Numbered from the stretch's first letter, positions 15,475 to 24,077 are shown. The stretch is DNA of 43,610 nucleotides from Streptomyces hirsutus (GCF_001418415.1 NZ_LIQT01000131.1:1-43610), one strand, 5' to 3'. The notes: generated from the sequence alone by a model not told the origin. A program made the numbers and translations.

Positions 15475-15792
15475 TCACCACCAGCCGGACGACTTCTTGC
15501 CCGCCCTGGCGGCGGCGGCCTCGGTGACGATGCGCTGCCGCTCGGTCTGCATCGCGGTGATCTCCGCGATGAGCCGGGTCTCGGCCGCCTGCCATGCGGT
15601 GTCGATGGCACGTTCGGCGCGACCGGTGCTCTCGCCGCGGTGCAGCCGGTAGCCGCCGCCGACCGCGGCGCCCGCGATGGCGCGGCGCTCGCGGCCCTCC
15701 AGCGGCCACAGCTCCCGCTTGCGGACGGCGTCCAGCTTGCGGTTCGCCTGGTGGATCTCACGGTCCAGGCGGCGGGTTTCGGGCTTGCCCAT
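15475..15792 (-). CDS. Hypothetical helical protein of the transfer operon
   Basis: Protein of 105 residues starting MGKPETRRLD. Long charged helices (REIHQANRKLDAVRKREL and AWQAAETRLIAEITAMQTERQRIV) suggest a coiled coil; the middle is Gly-rich. The ATG at 15792 has AAGGGA nine bases upstream. No known function. It sits between the plus-strand zinc-ribbon gene and the previous hypothetical gene. Confidence 0.65.
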   Translation of the reverse strand: MGKPETRRLDREIHQANRKLDAVRKRELWPLEGRERRAIAGAAVGGGYRLHRGESTGRAERAIDTAWQAAETRLIAEITAMQTERQRIVTEAAAARAGKKSSGWW

Positions 15793-15836
15793 GTCAGGTG
15801 ATCCCTTCAAATCCGTGTGGGAGAGGGGCCGTTACG

Positions 15837-16007
15837 GTGTGCGGCATGGGTGGGGAATCCGCGGTGCGTACGCGGCCGTGCAGGTGGTGTCGTGCGCCGG
15901 TACAACAGCCGCGCAGTTGGTGGCGTAGGCGGCGGTATTGCAGCAAGCGGCACCGCCGCTGGTATCGCCTCTGGGAGGCTGTCTTGCGGATCTCCGAGAA
16001 CCTGTAG
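15837..16007 (+). CDS. Small Cys/Arg/Trp-rich protein, possible zinc ribbon
   Basis: 56 residues from the GTG at 15837 (53 from the ATG at 15846). PCRWCRAPVQQ followed by RRRRYCSKRHRRWYR gives C-x2-C and a later C-x-x-x-H, with very high Arg and Trp. Such small basic proteins recur in Streptomyces elements. A GGGAGAGGGG ribosome site lies before the GTG. It runs opposite to its neighbours and converges with the RRQRL-type gene. Confidence 0.5.
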   Translation: MCGMGGESAVRTRPCRWCRAPVQQPRSWWRRRRYCSKRHRRWYRLWEAVLRISENL

Positions 16008-16010
16008 CGG

Positions 16011-16352
16011 TCAGACGCCGGAGGTCTGGGTGTCGGGGTAGGCACAGGGCACGCAGGTGCCGAGCGCGGCGGGGATGACGTATCCGGCATCGCGCCGGCA
16101 GGCCGGGCAGGTGCGACGCGCCGCATTCGCCGCGCCCAGGGCCGCCCACCTCGCCGGGGTCATCGGCCGGACGGGCTTGGCCAGGTCGACGCGGTAGAGG
16201 TAGGCCACCAGCGGCCCCCGGCGGCGGCGTGGCCGCTCGAGCTGAGCGGCCACGTCCTGACCACCGGGCCGCAACCCTTGGGCCCGGAGCTGTCGGCGGG
16301 TGGCGTAGCCGTCGGGGGCGAGCCGCCAGGGGTAGACGGGCAGGGCACTCAT
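16011..16352 (-). CDS. RRQRL-motif-type zinc-binding protein
   Basis: Protein of 113 residues. YATRRQLRAQGLRPGGQ carries the RRQ(R)L-like motif of a small family found in Streptomyces integrative elements. Four Cys in two pairs (CPACRR and CVPC, with 18 residues between) form a zinc-ribbon near the C-terminus. The start overlaps the upstream SpdB2-like stop as ATGA, so it is co-translated. Molecular role unknown. Confidence 0.75.
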   Translation of the reverse strand: MSALPVYPWRLAPDGYATRRQLRAQGLRPGGQDVAAQLERPRRRRGPLVAYLYRVDLAKPVRPMTPARWAALGAANAARRTCPACRRDAGYVIPAALGTCVPCAYPDTQTSGV

Positions 16353-17437
16353 GCCGCGCCCGCGCGTTCGGCGAGCAGGGCGTCACGCAGCATCCGGGCG
16401 TTTGCCGGCGACGTGCGCAGCGCCCGCCGGAGACCCTCGGCCGTCACCTTGGCGTCCGACCAACCGGTCGTCACCGTGCGGGCCTCGGCGAGCAGTTGGT
16501 CCGGGGTGCGCTTGGGACGGGTCGACTTCGCCACCGCTGGAACCCGACCGGTCGCCCGGCGAGGCCGGGCCGATTCCGCGGCCACCGGCCGCCGCTCGAT
16601 CGAGGCGAGCGGAGCCGACCGATCGTGCGGAAGCGGCTTGAGGCAGTCGACCGGTTCGGGCACCCGGACCATGGACACGGTGATCGGCTCCGGACTCGAT
16701 TCGGGCAGGTCAGCCATAGACCGTTTCCGATCGGTCCCGGTTGATTCCTCCGCATTCGCGACCGGTTCGGTCGGGCCCCACACCGGGAGCTCCCACGAGG
16801 TCGTGACGCCGGGTGCGACGCGGGCCGTCACGCTGGTCAGCGCCCTGCCGGTGTCCTCCGCCGCCCGCGCCGACTCCAGCGTCGACCACGCGGAAGAGAG
16901 CGTCTGCGCGGTGGTGGCCTGGACGCGTGCGACGCGCGCCCCGGCCTCCGTCACGGCCGTCAACCGGGTCTCCTCGGTCGCCGCCGTGGCCCGCAGCCGG
17001 GCCCGCGCCACGGCCGCCTCATCCCTGGCCTCCTGCTGAATTCCGGCGATGGCGTCCAGCGCGTTCGGGGTGAGCGCGGTGCGCTCCCACAGTCCGTGCA
17101 CCAGCCACAGCGCCTTGGCCGCGATCGGCAGCCACGCCACGGCCAGCCACGCCCCGGCGGAGTGCTCCGCGGTCAGCGCGTGCGCGACCAGAACACCGGT
17201 GGCGACCAGGCCGAACGACCAGCCAACGGCGGTCACCGCGCGACTGTGGTCCCCCTGCGCGGCCAGGCGGCGTTCGTAGGCGAGGGTGGCCAGCCATCCT
17301 CCGTCGATCCCCACCCCGACCACCAGCGCGACCAGCCAGGGCATCGCCGTGCCCAGCCACATCACCACTACCGCGAGGGTGAGGACCATGGAGACGGCCG
17401 TCATGGCGACGGCGGGCAGTGCGGTCCGGGCCTTCAT
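16349..17437 (-). CDS. SpdB2/DUF2637-like membrane protein
   Basis: Protein of 362 residues. Four hydrophobic helices lie in the first 125 residues (MKARTALPAVAMTAVSM start; VGIDGGWLATLAYERR between), followed by a long Ala/Arg-rich helical and low-complexity cytoplasmic part ending LRDALLAERAGAA. This is the layout of SpdB2-type spread proteins. It overlaps both neighbours by four bases (ATGA), so it is part of a tight operon. It would act with Tra in intramycelial spread. Confidence 0.75.
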   Translation of the reverse strand: MKARTALPAVAMTAVSMVLTLAVVVMWLGTAMPWLVALVVGVGIDGGWLATLAYERRLAAQGDHSRAVTAVGWSFGLVATGVLVAHALTAEHSAGAWLAVAWLPIAAKALWLVHGLWERTALTPNALDAIAGIQQEARDEAAVARARLRATAATEETRLTAVTEAGARVARVQATTAQTLSSAWSTLESARAAEDTGRALTSVTARVAPGVTTSWELPVWGPTEPVANAEESTGTDRKRSMADLPESSPEPITVSMVRVPEPVDCLKPLPHDRSAPLASIERRPVAAESARPRRATGRVPAVAKSTRPKRTPDQLLAEARTVTTGWSDAKVTAEGLRRALRTSPANARMLRDALLAERAGAA

Positions 17438-17880
17438 GCCGCACCCCCGAGGGAAAGCAGGGCGGCCAGGAGGAGCAGGGCGCCGCCGGTCAGGGTGAGG
17501 TCGACCGCGCGGCGCAGGCAGGTGAACTTGGCGACCGCGAGCCGGGCCAGGTCCGGGATGTCGGCGGCCAGGTCCCCGCCGACGGCGGCGTTGATCTCCT
17601 CGGCGGTGAGGGTGGCCCACAGCGGGAAGCCGTGCCGGCCGGACAGGTTCGGGCGCACCGACCGCAGCAGCAGCCCCGCCGCGCCGACCAGTAGCAACAG
17701 ACCGCACCCGCCCACCACACAGGCGGGGAGGTTCAGGTGCAGGTCACGGGCGACCGTCCAGGTGCCGGCGAGGACCGCGCCGACGAACGCCAGCAACAGC
17801 GCCGTCTTGGCGTCCGTGCGGGCGATCTCCGCCTTCACCTCGGCGTGCGCGGCGGACAGGTTCTTCTCGGTGGCACTCAT
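17434..17880 (-). CDS. Pycsar-effector-like (PycTM/DUF5706) membrane protein
   Basis: Protein of 148 residues. The start EVKAEIARTDAKTALLLAFVGAVLAG matches the signature of the Pycsar system effector family: a soluble helix with a conserved D-x-K before the first membrane helix. A second helix (about 55-72) and a C-terminal helix (about 128-145) follow. In Pycsar defence such proteins disrupt the membrane after binding cCMP or cUMP. No pyrimidine cyclase gene is in the window, so either the signal comes from elsewhere or the protein has a transfer-related role. Both ends overlap neighbours as ATGA. Confidence 0.7.
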   Translation of the reverse strand: MSATEKNLSAAHAEVKAEIARTDAKTALLLAFVGAVLAGTWTVARDLHLNLPACVVGGCGLLLLVGAAGLLLRSVRPNLSGRHGFPLWATLTAEEINAAVGGDLAADIPDLARLAVAKFTCLRRAVDLTLTGGALLLLAALLSLGGAA

Positions 17881-18146
17881 GCGGCACCCCCCGGCAGCAT
17901 CGCGCCGGCGGTGCGGTTGAGCAGCGCGACCCGCGCGGCCAGCGCGCGGCGGCGGGCCCGGCGGATGCGGCGGGCGTCCAGCTCGGTCGGGATGCGGTCC
18001 AACGTGATGATGTGCGCGTCCAGCAGGTCGACGTCCGCCAGGATGACGGGCATCTCCCGCTCGATCGCGTCCAGTTCGGCGTTCGTCGGCTCCATGAAGT
18101 CGGCGAACGCGGTAACAGCGTCCTGAACAGTGACGATGTGCTCCAT
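17877..18146 (-). CDS. DUF6284-type small protein, first gene of the transfer operon
   Basis: Protein of 89 residues: MEHIVTVQDAVTAFADFMEPTNAELDAIERE, acidic, then an Arg-rich helix (ARRIRRARRRALAARVALLNR). It resembles a small family found in Streptomyces elements. It is the first gene after the operator/promoter cluster at 18.48-18.56 kb and overlaps the next gene by four bases. A DNA- or membrane-associated regulatory role is a guess. Confidence 0.7.
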   Translation of the reverse strand: MEHIVTVQDAVTAFADFMEPTNAELDAIEREMPVILADVDLLDAHIITLDRIPTELDARRIRRARRRALAARVALLNRTAGAMLPGGAA

Positions 18147-18273
18147 TGGGTCGTGTTCCTCTCGCAGGGCGAACGGCCCGAACGCGGCTCCCGGGGTGCC
18201 ACCCGGGAGCCGCTTGCCGTTGTTGGAGAAAGCCGCGTGTCATACGCGGTGCGGCCACTGAACAGCGGCCGAA

Positions 18274-18319
18274 GTGCCCCGGACCGGACTCGAACCGGTC
18301 GGGTTGCCATACGGGGCAC
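18274..18319 (-). pseudogene. tRNA-Arg-like remnant: acceptor stem plus T-arm only
   Basis: On the minus strand GTGCCCCG pairs with CGGGGCAC over 8 bp. Inside it is a perfect T-arm, ACCGG-TTCGAGT-CCGGT. Only ~12 nt lie where the D-arm and anticodon arm should be. The ends resemble actinobacterial tRNA-Arg genes (GCCCC start, GGGGCAC end). This may be a deleted tRNA, a fossil attachment site, or a functional mini-structure in the leader of the transfer operon. Confidence 0.45.
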
Positions 18320-18482
18320 GCCGGTCTTCTCCGCCTTGTTTCCGACCCCTTCGGGCAGGCGGACCATGGGTTACCGGCAGTTCCCTGTGTGAAGTTCTCA
18401 AGGTGCTTGCGCTTCCTTCGAGCCCGTTCCACGGGGCCCTCCGGGCGGCATGGGAGCAGCCCAATAGGGACGCTCCGGCCCC

Positions 18483-18557
18483 ACTGTCCTAGGACTGCGA
18501 GCCGTTCGGTAAGACCATGGCGCACAGTCCCAGGACTGTCAACAGTCCTGGGACTGT
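18483..18557. promoter_or_regulatory. Three operators of the GntR (KorSA-like) repressor
   Basis: Three palindromes of one type: ACTGTCCTAGGACTGC (18483-18498), ACAGTCCCAGGACTGT (18524-18539) and ACAGTCCTGGGACTGT (18542-18557). The last two are themselves mirror images, making a near-perfect 36-bp palindrome. They lie between the leftward transfer operon and the rightward repressor gene, ending 32 bp before its ATG. Confidence 0.85.
18514..18542 (-). promoter_or_regulatory. Promoter of the leftward transfer operon
   Basis: Minus strand: a consensus -35 TTGACA (18537-18542) at the exact centre between two operators, then a 17-nt spacer and CATGGT (18514-18519) as a weak -10. Repressor bound to either flanking operator would cover the -35, which predicts tight repression of the transfer genes. 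Confidence 0.6.
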
Positions 18558-18589
18558 GTTTCACTGGTCGGTGTCGAGAGGAGTGCTGC

Positions 18590-19384
18590 ATGGCGCCCAA
18601 GTGGCGGGATCTTGCGGACCGACTGGCCGCACAGATTCGGAACGGCGAGTACGCACCCGGTGCCCAATTGCCGCAGATCAGGGACCTAGTGGAAGCGGGT
18701 GAAGGCTCGAAATCCACGGTCCATGCGGCCTACAAGGCGTTGGAAGCCGAAGGGCTGGTCACGTCGTCGCGCGGACACGGCACGGTCGTCCGTGAGCGGA
18801 CCCCGCTCAAACGGCTCGGCATCGCACGGTACGACAAGGCCAAGTGGCGGGACGGTGATGAGGTGGCGTTCATCGCGGACCGTGTGGCGTCCGGACGTGC
18901 GTACAAGCGGAACGAACAGACTCAGACCATCAGTCGTGTGACGGCGCCGGCCGCCGTTGCTCAGGCGCACGGTCTGCCGGAAGGTGCGGAGGTCTACGCA
19001 CGTGCGCGCGTGGTCAAGGAGGGTTCGCAGCCGACGCACACACTGACCAGCTACTACCGTCCCGAGCATGTGGAAGGGACGCGGATCGTCGACCCGACGC
19101 CGGGGCCCGCCGGCCGGGGTGGTGGCTTCCGTGTCCTGTACGACGCCGGATACGAGATCGACCACATGCAGGAGACGCTGTTCGCGCGGATCCCCACGGC
19201 AGATGAGGCCCAGCTCCTTCAGCTCGCGCCGGGCGAATGGGTGGTGGAGCTGCACCGGACGACCTGCACGGCCGACGGCACCGTGGTGGAATTCGCGATC
19301 GGCGTTCACGCGGCGACGCGCTTTGCATGGACGTACGACTTCAAGGTCCCCGACTCAGCGAAAGCAGAGGGCGAGAGCAAGTGA
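18590..19384 (+). CDS. GntR/UTRA-family repressor (KorSA-like)
   Basis: Protein of 264 residues. The winged helix is at 1-70 (LADRLAAQIRNGEYAPGAQLPQ...STVHAAYKALEAEGLV), followed by a UTRA ligand-binding domain (about 95-245) ending FAWTYDFKVPD. In pSAM2 the related KorSA represses its own gene and the activator of transfer and replication; here three matching operators lie just upstream. The ATG at 18590 follows GAGAGGAG. It overlaps the YdcF gene by GTGA, so the two form an operon. The inducing ligand is unknown. Confidence 0.88.
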   Translation: MAPKWRDLADRLAAQIRNGEYAPGAQLPQIRDLVEAGEGSKSTVHAAYKALEAEGLVTSSRGHGTVVRERTPLKRLGIARYDKAKWRDGDEVAFIADRVASGRAYKRNEQTQTISRVTAPAAVAQAHGLPEGAEVYARARVVKEGSQPTHTLTSYYRPEHVEGTRIVDPTPGPAGRGGGFRVLYDAGYEIDHMQETLFARIPTADEAQLLQLAPGEWVVELHRTTCTADGTVVEFAIGVHAATRFAWTYDFKVPDSAKAEGESK

Positions 19385-20046
19385 TCTCAGCACAGGCATG
19401 GGCCGACGCTCAACGGCTCTGGAACTTCCAGCAGATGGGCCACGAGCTGCGCCCATGCTCTGTCGCGATCGGACTCGGCAGTCATGACCTCGGAGTCGCG
19501 GACACAACCGCCGATCTCTACCACCAGGGCATGATGCCGCTGATCGTCTTCACCGGGGCAACCAGCCGCACCACACGCGACCGCATGCCGCGTGGCGAGG
19601 CCGAGCACTACCGCGAGCGGGCGATGGAGCTGGGGGTGCCGGCCGATGCGATCCTTGTTGAGCCGCGGGCCCGGAACACGGGGGAGAACATCCGCTTCTC
19701 CCGCGCACTGCTCGAAGAGCACCAAGCCTCTGTGTCGTCCGTCCTGCTGATCAGCAAGCCGTACGAGGAACGACGGGCCTATGCGACCGCGCGCAAGCTG
19801 TGGCCTGGAGTCGAGTGGCTCAGCACGTCCACGCCCATGACCCTGACTGAGTACGTCGACTCCATCGGGGACGCACACCTAGTGATCGACATGTTGGCCG
19901 GCGCGCAGCAGCGGCTCATGATCTACCCGCAGCAGGGCTTCATGATCGAGCAGCACATCCCCGATGACGTGGCCACAGCGTACGAGCGCCTGCGCGACGC
20001 CGGCTTCACGAGTCGACTAGTTCCGGACACCGCAGAGCGGAAGTGA
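19381..20046 (+). CDS. YdcF-family (DUF218) protein
   Basis: Protein of 221 residues from a GTG that overlaps the repressor stop. DUF218 landmarks are IGLGSHD near the start, PLIVFTGATS, EPRARNTGENIRFS and LISKPYEERRA. Family members have a Rossmann-like fold with uncertain substrates; some bind nucleotides or act on envelope precursors. GntR-YdcF pairs occur in other AICEs, so it may make or destroy the repressor ligand, which is inference. Confidence 0.8.
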   Translation: MISAQAWADAQRLWNFQQMGHELRPCSVAIGLGSHDLGVADTTADLYHQGMMPLIVFTGATSRTTRDRMPRGEAEHYRERAMELGVPADAILVEPRARNTGENIRFSRALLEEHQASVSSVLLISKPYEERRAYATARKLWPGVEWLSTSTPMTLTEYVDSIGDAHLVIDMLAGAQQRLMIYPQQGFMIEQHIPDDVATAYERLRDAGFTSRLVPDTAERK

Positions 20047-20248
20047 TGGCGCCGGATGAGTCCCGCGAGACGCGCTGCGGCCATACTCCGGCCAACGCGA
20101 GGCGCCACGTGCGCTCCGCAGAGCGATAGGCGCAGGTCAAGCGAAGTTTCAGCGCGAGGAACCAGCTGGTCTTGAAAACCGTCGCGCTCCCAGCGCGGTA
20201 CAACTTTCTCTACTGCATCAAGGCGGCTCGCTCCGCTCACCGCGCGCA

Positions 20249-20267
20249 GCCCGGCCCCCGGCCGGGC
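20249..20267. terminator. Possible terminator after the repressor operon
   Basis: GCCCGGC and GCCGGGC form a 7-bp stem with a 5-nt loop about 200 bp after the YdcF stop. Plausible but weak and distant. Confidence 0.35.
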
Positions 20268-20370
20268 CTGCGCTCCTGTCTCCGCCCCGCTCCAGCCCGG
20301 CCGGCGCCCGTGCCGCGCTCAAAGCATGCAGCCGCCTGATGCCAGAGAAGGGGTACGTCGTGGCTGGGGC

Positions 20371-20538
20371 GGTCGGCTCCACGGCTTTAGGCAGCCACTT
20401 TGGCGCGAGCCTCGAAGATCACGGCCCCAACGTCGTGCTTTAGCGGGCAGGTCCACAGACTGCCCGACGCGCCGGAAGCTTACGGGGCCGTGATCACTCG
20501 CGCCAAAGCAGCTCCAGCCCAAAGCCGTTCCACCGACC
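20371..20538. repeat. Long imperfect inverted repeat, 168 nt, in a gene-free gap
   Basis: The left arm 20371-20428 pairs with the right arm 20483-20538. Perfectly paired blocks include GGTCGG, ACGGCTTT, CTTTGGCGCGAG and GATCACGGCCCC, with small internal bulges. Inside, CGGGCAG/CTGCCCG continue the stem to a short loop near 20455. The surrounding 640 bp (20047-20687) have no convincing gene. It could be a structured RNA, a MITE-like insertion or a foldback remnant. Confidence 0.75.
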
Positions 20539-20687
20539 GCTGCAAAAGCCTCGGCCAGCCTCCAATGCAGCACGTGCCGTAGTGCCGTTGCGGCCAAAAG
20601 GCGTGGCACAAGTTACCAGTGGATCAGGCGATTTACCAGGTCAAGGTCCGGCTGCCCCTGGCGGCCCGTCCTGGCCCCTTACGGCTC

Positions 20688-23600
20688 TCAAGGAGACTCG
20701 GGTGTGATCGCGGTCCAGCACATCAAATGGATATCCTCAAGATGGATCGCAGGCCGGAGTGGCGGTGGCTCGGGCGGGATCAGCCCGAGCCGGTCCGCGA
20801 GCTCCGCGAGCGCCTGGACCTTGCCTGTGGCGGAGAGTTCCGTGCTGGTGAGGGCGTTCCGGACTTCGCGTTGGACACGAACAGCATACGGGGCGTCAAG
20901 ACGGGCAGAGAGCATGTCCTGATCGTCGCCCAGCAACTGGCCATGCTCTCGGACGAATGCGGCAGCATCTCGCATGACTTTGGGCACCTGGGGCTCAAAG
21001 TTGGCAGGGTCGGCCTGGAAGTCCCAGCGGCTCTTTATGTGCCTCCGTGCGGCAGACCATGCATCGAACGCCGCGGCGTACATCTGATCGGACAGTGCCA
21101 CTGGGGTGATATCCGTTTGAGGATCAGCGTGGGCGAGGCAGGCGAGGGTGTCGTCAATGACCACCGGCTCGCCATCCGGGCCGCTACTCTGAGGGGTCAG
21201 GTCGTCGTTGAGGGGAATATACCGGTACCAGGGCTTAGGATGGTTTCCGATACGGGCGCAGAACACAAAGCCTGGGCTGGCTCCGTCCCGGTGAAAGCCA
21301 GTGCCGGATCCCCAAGGCAAATCCAGAACCCGGTTTTTTGTGGCGTCGCTGTGGAAGGCATTCGCTAGCCGCCGCCGGTACTCTTCACCGGAAAGCGCAC
21401 CATTGCCTCCGTCATTGAACAGGGCGGCTTCCTCGCAGCGAATCTGCTCAATCCGTTCCCGGGTCTCGGCAATGTTGTGCTCCACCGCCTCTATACCAGG
21501 CAGAACCTCGCCGACGCCAACGGACGCTGCGGCCTGTTTCAACTTGCGCTGGAGGCGTTCCTCCAGGCGGAGGATTTCATCGAGGTCTTTGTCGGGGAAG
21601 AACGCCCGCATGTAGATCTCTTTGTGCGGGGAGCCGATGCGGTCGATGCGACCGTGCCGCTGTACGAGCCTCATAGGGTTCCATGGCAGGTCGTAGTTAA
21701 TGATGTGACGGGCCTGCTGGAGGTTGACACCTTCTGCGAGCACATCGGTGGTCACGATGAGGTCGTATGCGTCAGCCTCAACGCCGGTACCCGCGGTTTT
21801 GGGGGCGAAACCCGTAATAATGTCGGCCCGATGGTCACGGTCCGGGCCCGACACCGTGGCCATACGGCCCCGGTAGGCAGCCAGTCGCGGATCGCCGGCA
21901 AGCGCGTCTCGGAGCGCCCGACCCAGGTAATCGGCGGTGTCGGTGTAATAGGTGAACACCAGTACTTTCCGCTTATCTCGGGTGTCCTCCTCTCCGATCC
22001 CTTCGGCAGCGGCGTCCTTGGCGATGGAGGCCAGTTGCTCGATAAGGCCAGCAACCTTCGGATCGTTGTCCGCGTGCACGGCGCGCACTCGATCCCGGAA
22101 TGCTTCCAACAGGTCCCGGTCCGCCTGGACTGCATCCCGCAGGGCCTTCACGTTGAAGTCTGAGGCGTACGCGACGTTCTCAGCACTCGCCTCATCCAGC
22201 GATGCGATCCAATCCTCGACCTCCTCGGCCGAGAGGCCGGCCCACTCGCGCAAGGGGTCTCCAGTAAGAACTAGACCGGAGTCCAAGGCGCTGAGAAAGG
22301 TGTCGTGCGAATTGATCATCTTGGTGGCGGTCTGCTCGAACGCGTAGGAGGACGACTCGAACCGCTTGAGGAGATTCGAGCGGATCAGCCCGGCGTTCTG
22401 CGCCTGGTACTGCTCGGTCTCCCCATACAGGCGGAAGCGGGAGGGAACATAGCGGGCCATGGTGAGGACTTCGCCGGGCTCCTCGAGGATGACGCCGACC
22501 GCCAGCGAATCATCCGGGGTCTCCTCCATGATCTCCGCACCGAGCGCGACAGCCAGGTCGTGGAATACTCCGGGAAGAACCTTGTCGAGGTTGTAGTCCA
22601 CCCTCACCACCCGGCACGTGGGGAACCGGATCTCCTGCACCTTGCCACCGACCAGGATCCTGTCCCCGACATAATGGTTCTTGACGAACCGCCGGGTACG
22701 CCGTACGGCTATCTCGTCCAACACATCGAACAGGTGTTCCGGAGACAGGTCATCGGGGTTCATCTCCATGGCGCGCTGGAAGTAGGCGCGCAGGCTGGGG
22801 ATGCCCACGTCGCTGAACGCGGCATCGTTCGGCGTGAAGTATGCGATGAGGCTGTAGAGGTCTTCCAGACTGTTGTTGACTGGTGTCGCGGTCAGAAGCA
22901 CCAGGTCTTTAGGCACCGGGCCGGCGAGCACCTGCCGAAGGGCGTCAGCACGCAGAGTCTTGCTGTTACGCAACGCGTGGGCCTCATCCACTATCACTAT
23001 GGCGTACTCGTCGAGAGCCTGCAGGTGAGCAGTTCGGGTCCCAGCGTCCTCGATACCGGAGACCAACTGCTCATACGACAGCACATCGGCGCGCAGGTTC
23101 TTCTCCCGCAAGAAGGGCTCCCATGTGGAGTCCCTCAGCGTCGCCGGAGCGATGATCAGTACCTTCTGGCGGCGGTCGAATACGGCCTCGTGGATGAGCT
23201 CGCCAGCTACGTATGTCTTGCCGAGACCGACCTCATCAGCGATCAGGACGCCCTTGCGTCGGGCCAGGATGCGCCGGGCGCGCCATACGCCGTCCGCCTG
23301 GAATGCGGTCAGCCCGAGCCGAGATCTGACCTTATCCTCCTCCCCCAAGTCCGCTCCGTACAGCTCGAACAGCATCCGCAGGAACACGTCCCACGGCTGA
23401 TGCGGGGACCAGCGTGCCTCATACAACGCGGCCAGGTCGTAAGGGGCAGCGGCGTCCCAGTGCTCGTTGAACCAGTCGATAACCTGCCGAACCGTGCCCG
23501 GCTGGTACTGGCCGAGGTTGAGCTCCTTATTCTTGGCCAGCCCGGCATAGGTGAAGTTCGAGGACCCGGCGATCACCCCGGTGGCGTCGGTCTCCACGAT

Positions 23601-24077
23601 GAAAGCCTTGCCGTGTAGGAACTCAGTCTCGTACCTGCGCACCTGAACGTCCGGGTTGCTGCGCAGCCACGCCACCAGGCGGCGGGCCTGTGTATCAGCC
23701 TCGCGGGTGAACCCCAGATGGTCCCGGTCTTCCTCCATCGACCTGCGGTGACCTTCCAGCGCCTGGACGACGTCCGCCGAGGGACCGCGGCGCCGTCGGC
23801 GGGGCGTCCGGCCAAGTGCGCGCACGCGGGCCCGGTCGCCGTCCGGTGACGGCTCGGCACCGAGCAGCAGCCGCACGCCCCCGGCCTTCTCCAGCTCATC
23901 AGCAAGCAGACCGAACCCACCAGGATTGAAATAGGCCGTCGCAATCGCCAGCCTCGGGGGGTTCCTCAGCCGTGTACGCAGCCCCGCGAGCAGAGTGTTG
24001 ATTGCATCCGCGACCCGCTCACCGTTATTGCGGTTGGTAGCGAACTCAGGCCGGTAGCCAAAACTGTTCTCGCTCAC
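20688..24077 (-). CDS. PLD-domain SNF2-type helicase, partner of the methylase
   Basis: Protein of 1129 residues from a GTG overlapping the upstream stop (GTGA). The N-terminus has a phospholipase-D-like domain with HGKAFIVE (155-162) and GSSNFT; the HKD Asp is replaced by Glu and only one half-motif is seen. The helicase has DEVGLGKT (281-288), DEAH (364-367), TATP (396-399) and QRHGRIDRIG (806-815), all intact. The last ~250 residues match nothing I recognise. PLD domains in such proteins can be nucleases. DISARM uses a SNF2 helicase (DrmD) and a separate PLD protein (DrmC); here both are in one chain. Probable role: translocation and cutting of non-modified DNA. Confidence 0.85.
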   Translation of the reverse strand: MSENSFGYRPEFATNRNNGERVADAINTLLAGLRTRLRNPPRLAIATAYFNPGGFGLLADELEKAGGVRLLLGAEPSPDGDRARVRALGRTPRRRRRGPSADVVQALEGHRRSMEEDRDHLGFTREADTQARRLVAWLRSNPDVQVRRYETEFLHGKAFIVETDATGVIAGSSNFTYAGLAKNKELNLGQYQPGTVRQVIDWFNEHWDAAAPYDLAALYEARWSPHQPWDVFLRMLFELYGADLGEEDKVRSRLGLTAFQADGVWRARRILARRKGVLIADEVGLGKTYVAGELIHEAVFDRRQKVLIIAPATLRDSTWEPFLREKNLRADVLSYEQLVSGIEDAGTRTAHLQALDEYAIVIVDEAHALRNSKTLRADALRQVLAGPVPKDLVLLTATPVNNSLEDLYSLIAYFTPNDAAFSDVGIPSLRAYFQRAMEMNPDDLSPEHLFDVLDEIAVRRTRRFVKNHYVGDRILVGGKVQEIRFPTCRVVRVDYNLDKVLPGVFHDLAVALGAEIMEETPDDSLAVGVILEEPGEVLTMARYVPSRFRLYGETEQYQAQNAGLIRSNLLKRFESSSYAFEQTATKMINSHDTFLSALDSGLVLTGDPLREWAGLSAEEVEDWIASLDEASAENVAYASDFNVKALRDAVQADRDLLEAFRDRVRAVHADNDPKVAGLIEQLASIAKDAAAEGIGEEDTRDKRKVLVFTYYTDTADYLGRALRDALAGDPRLAAYRGRMATVSGPDRDHRADIITGFAPKTAGTGVEADAYDLIVTTDVLAEGVNLQQARHIINYDLPWNPMRLVQRHGRIDRIGSPHKEIYMRAFFPDKDLDEILRLEERLQRKLKQAAASVGVGEVLPGIEAVEHNIAETRERIEQIRCEEAALFNDGGNGALSGEEYRRRLANAFHSDATKNRVLDLPWGSGTGFHRDGASPGFVFCARIGNHPKPWYRYIPLNDDLTPQSSGPDGEPVVIDDTLACLAHADPQTDITPVALSDQMYAAAFDAWSAARRHIKSRWDFQADPANFEPQVPKVMRDAAAFVREHGQLLGDDQDMLSARLDAPYAVRVQREVRNALTSTELSATGKVQALAELADRLGLIPPEPPPLRPAIHLEDIHLMCWTAITPESP

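Noticed and set aside
15594..15836. Upstream extension of the small zinc-ribbon gene
   Set aside because: It is antisense to the helical hypothetical gene, and a good ribosome site precedes the GTG at 15837.
20168..20197. tRNA-Ser-like anticodon arm (GGTCTTGAAAACC) followed by a 6-bp hairpin
   Set aside because: No T-arm or acceptor pairing can be found around it, so it does not make a tRNA.
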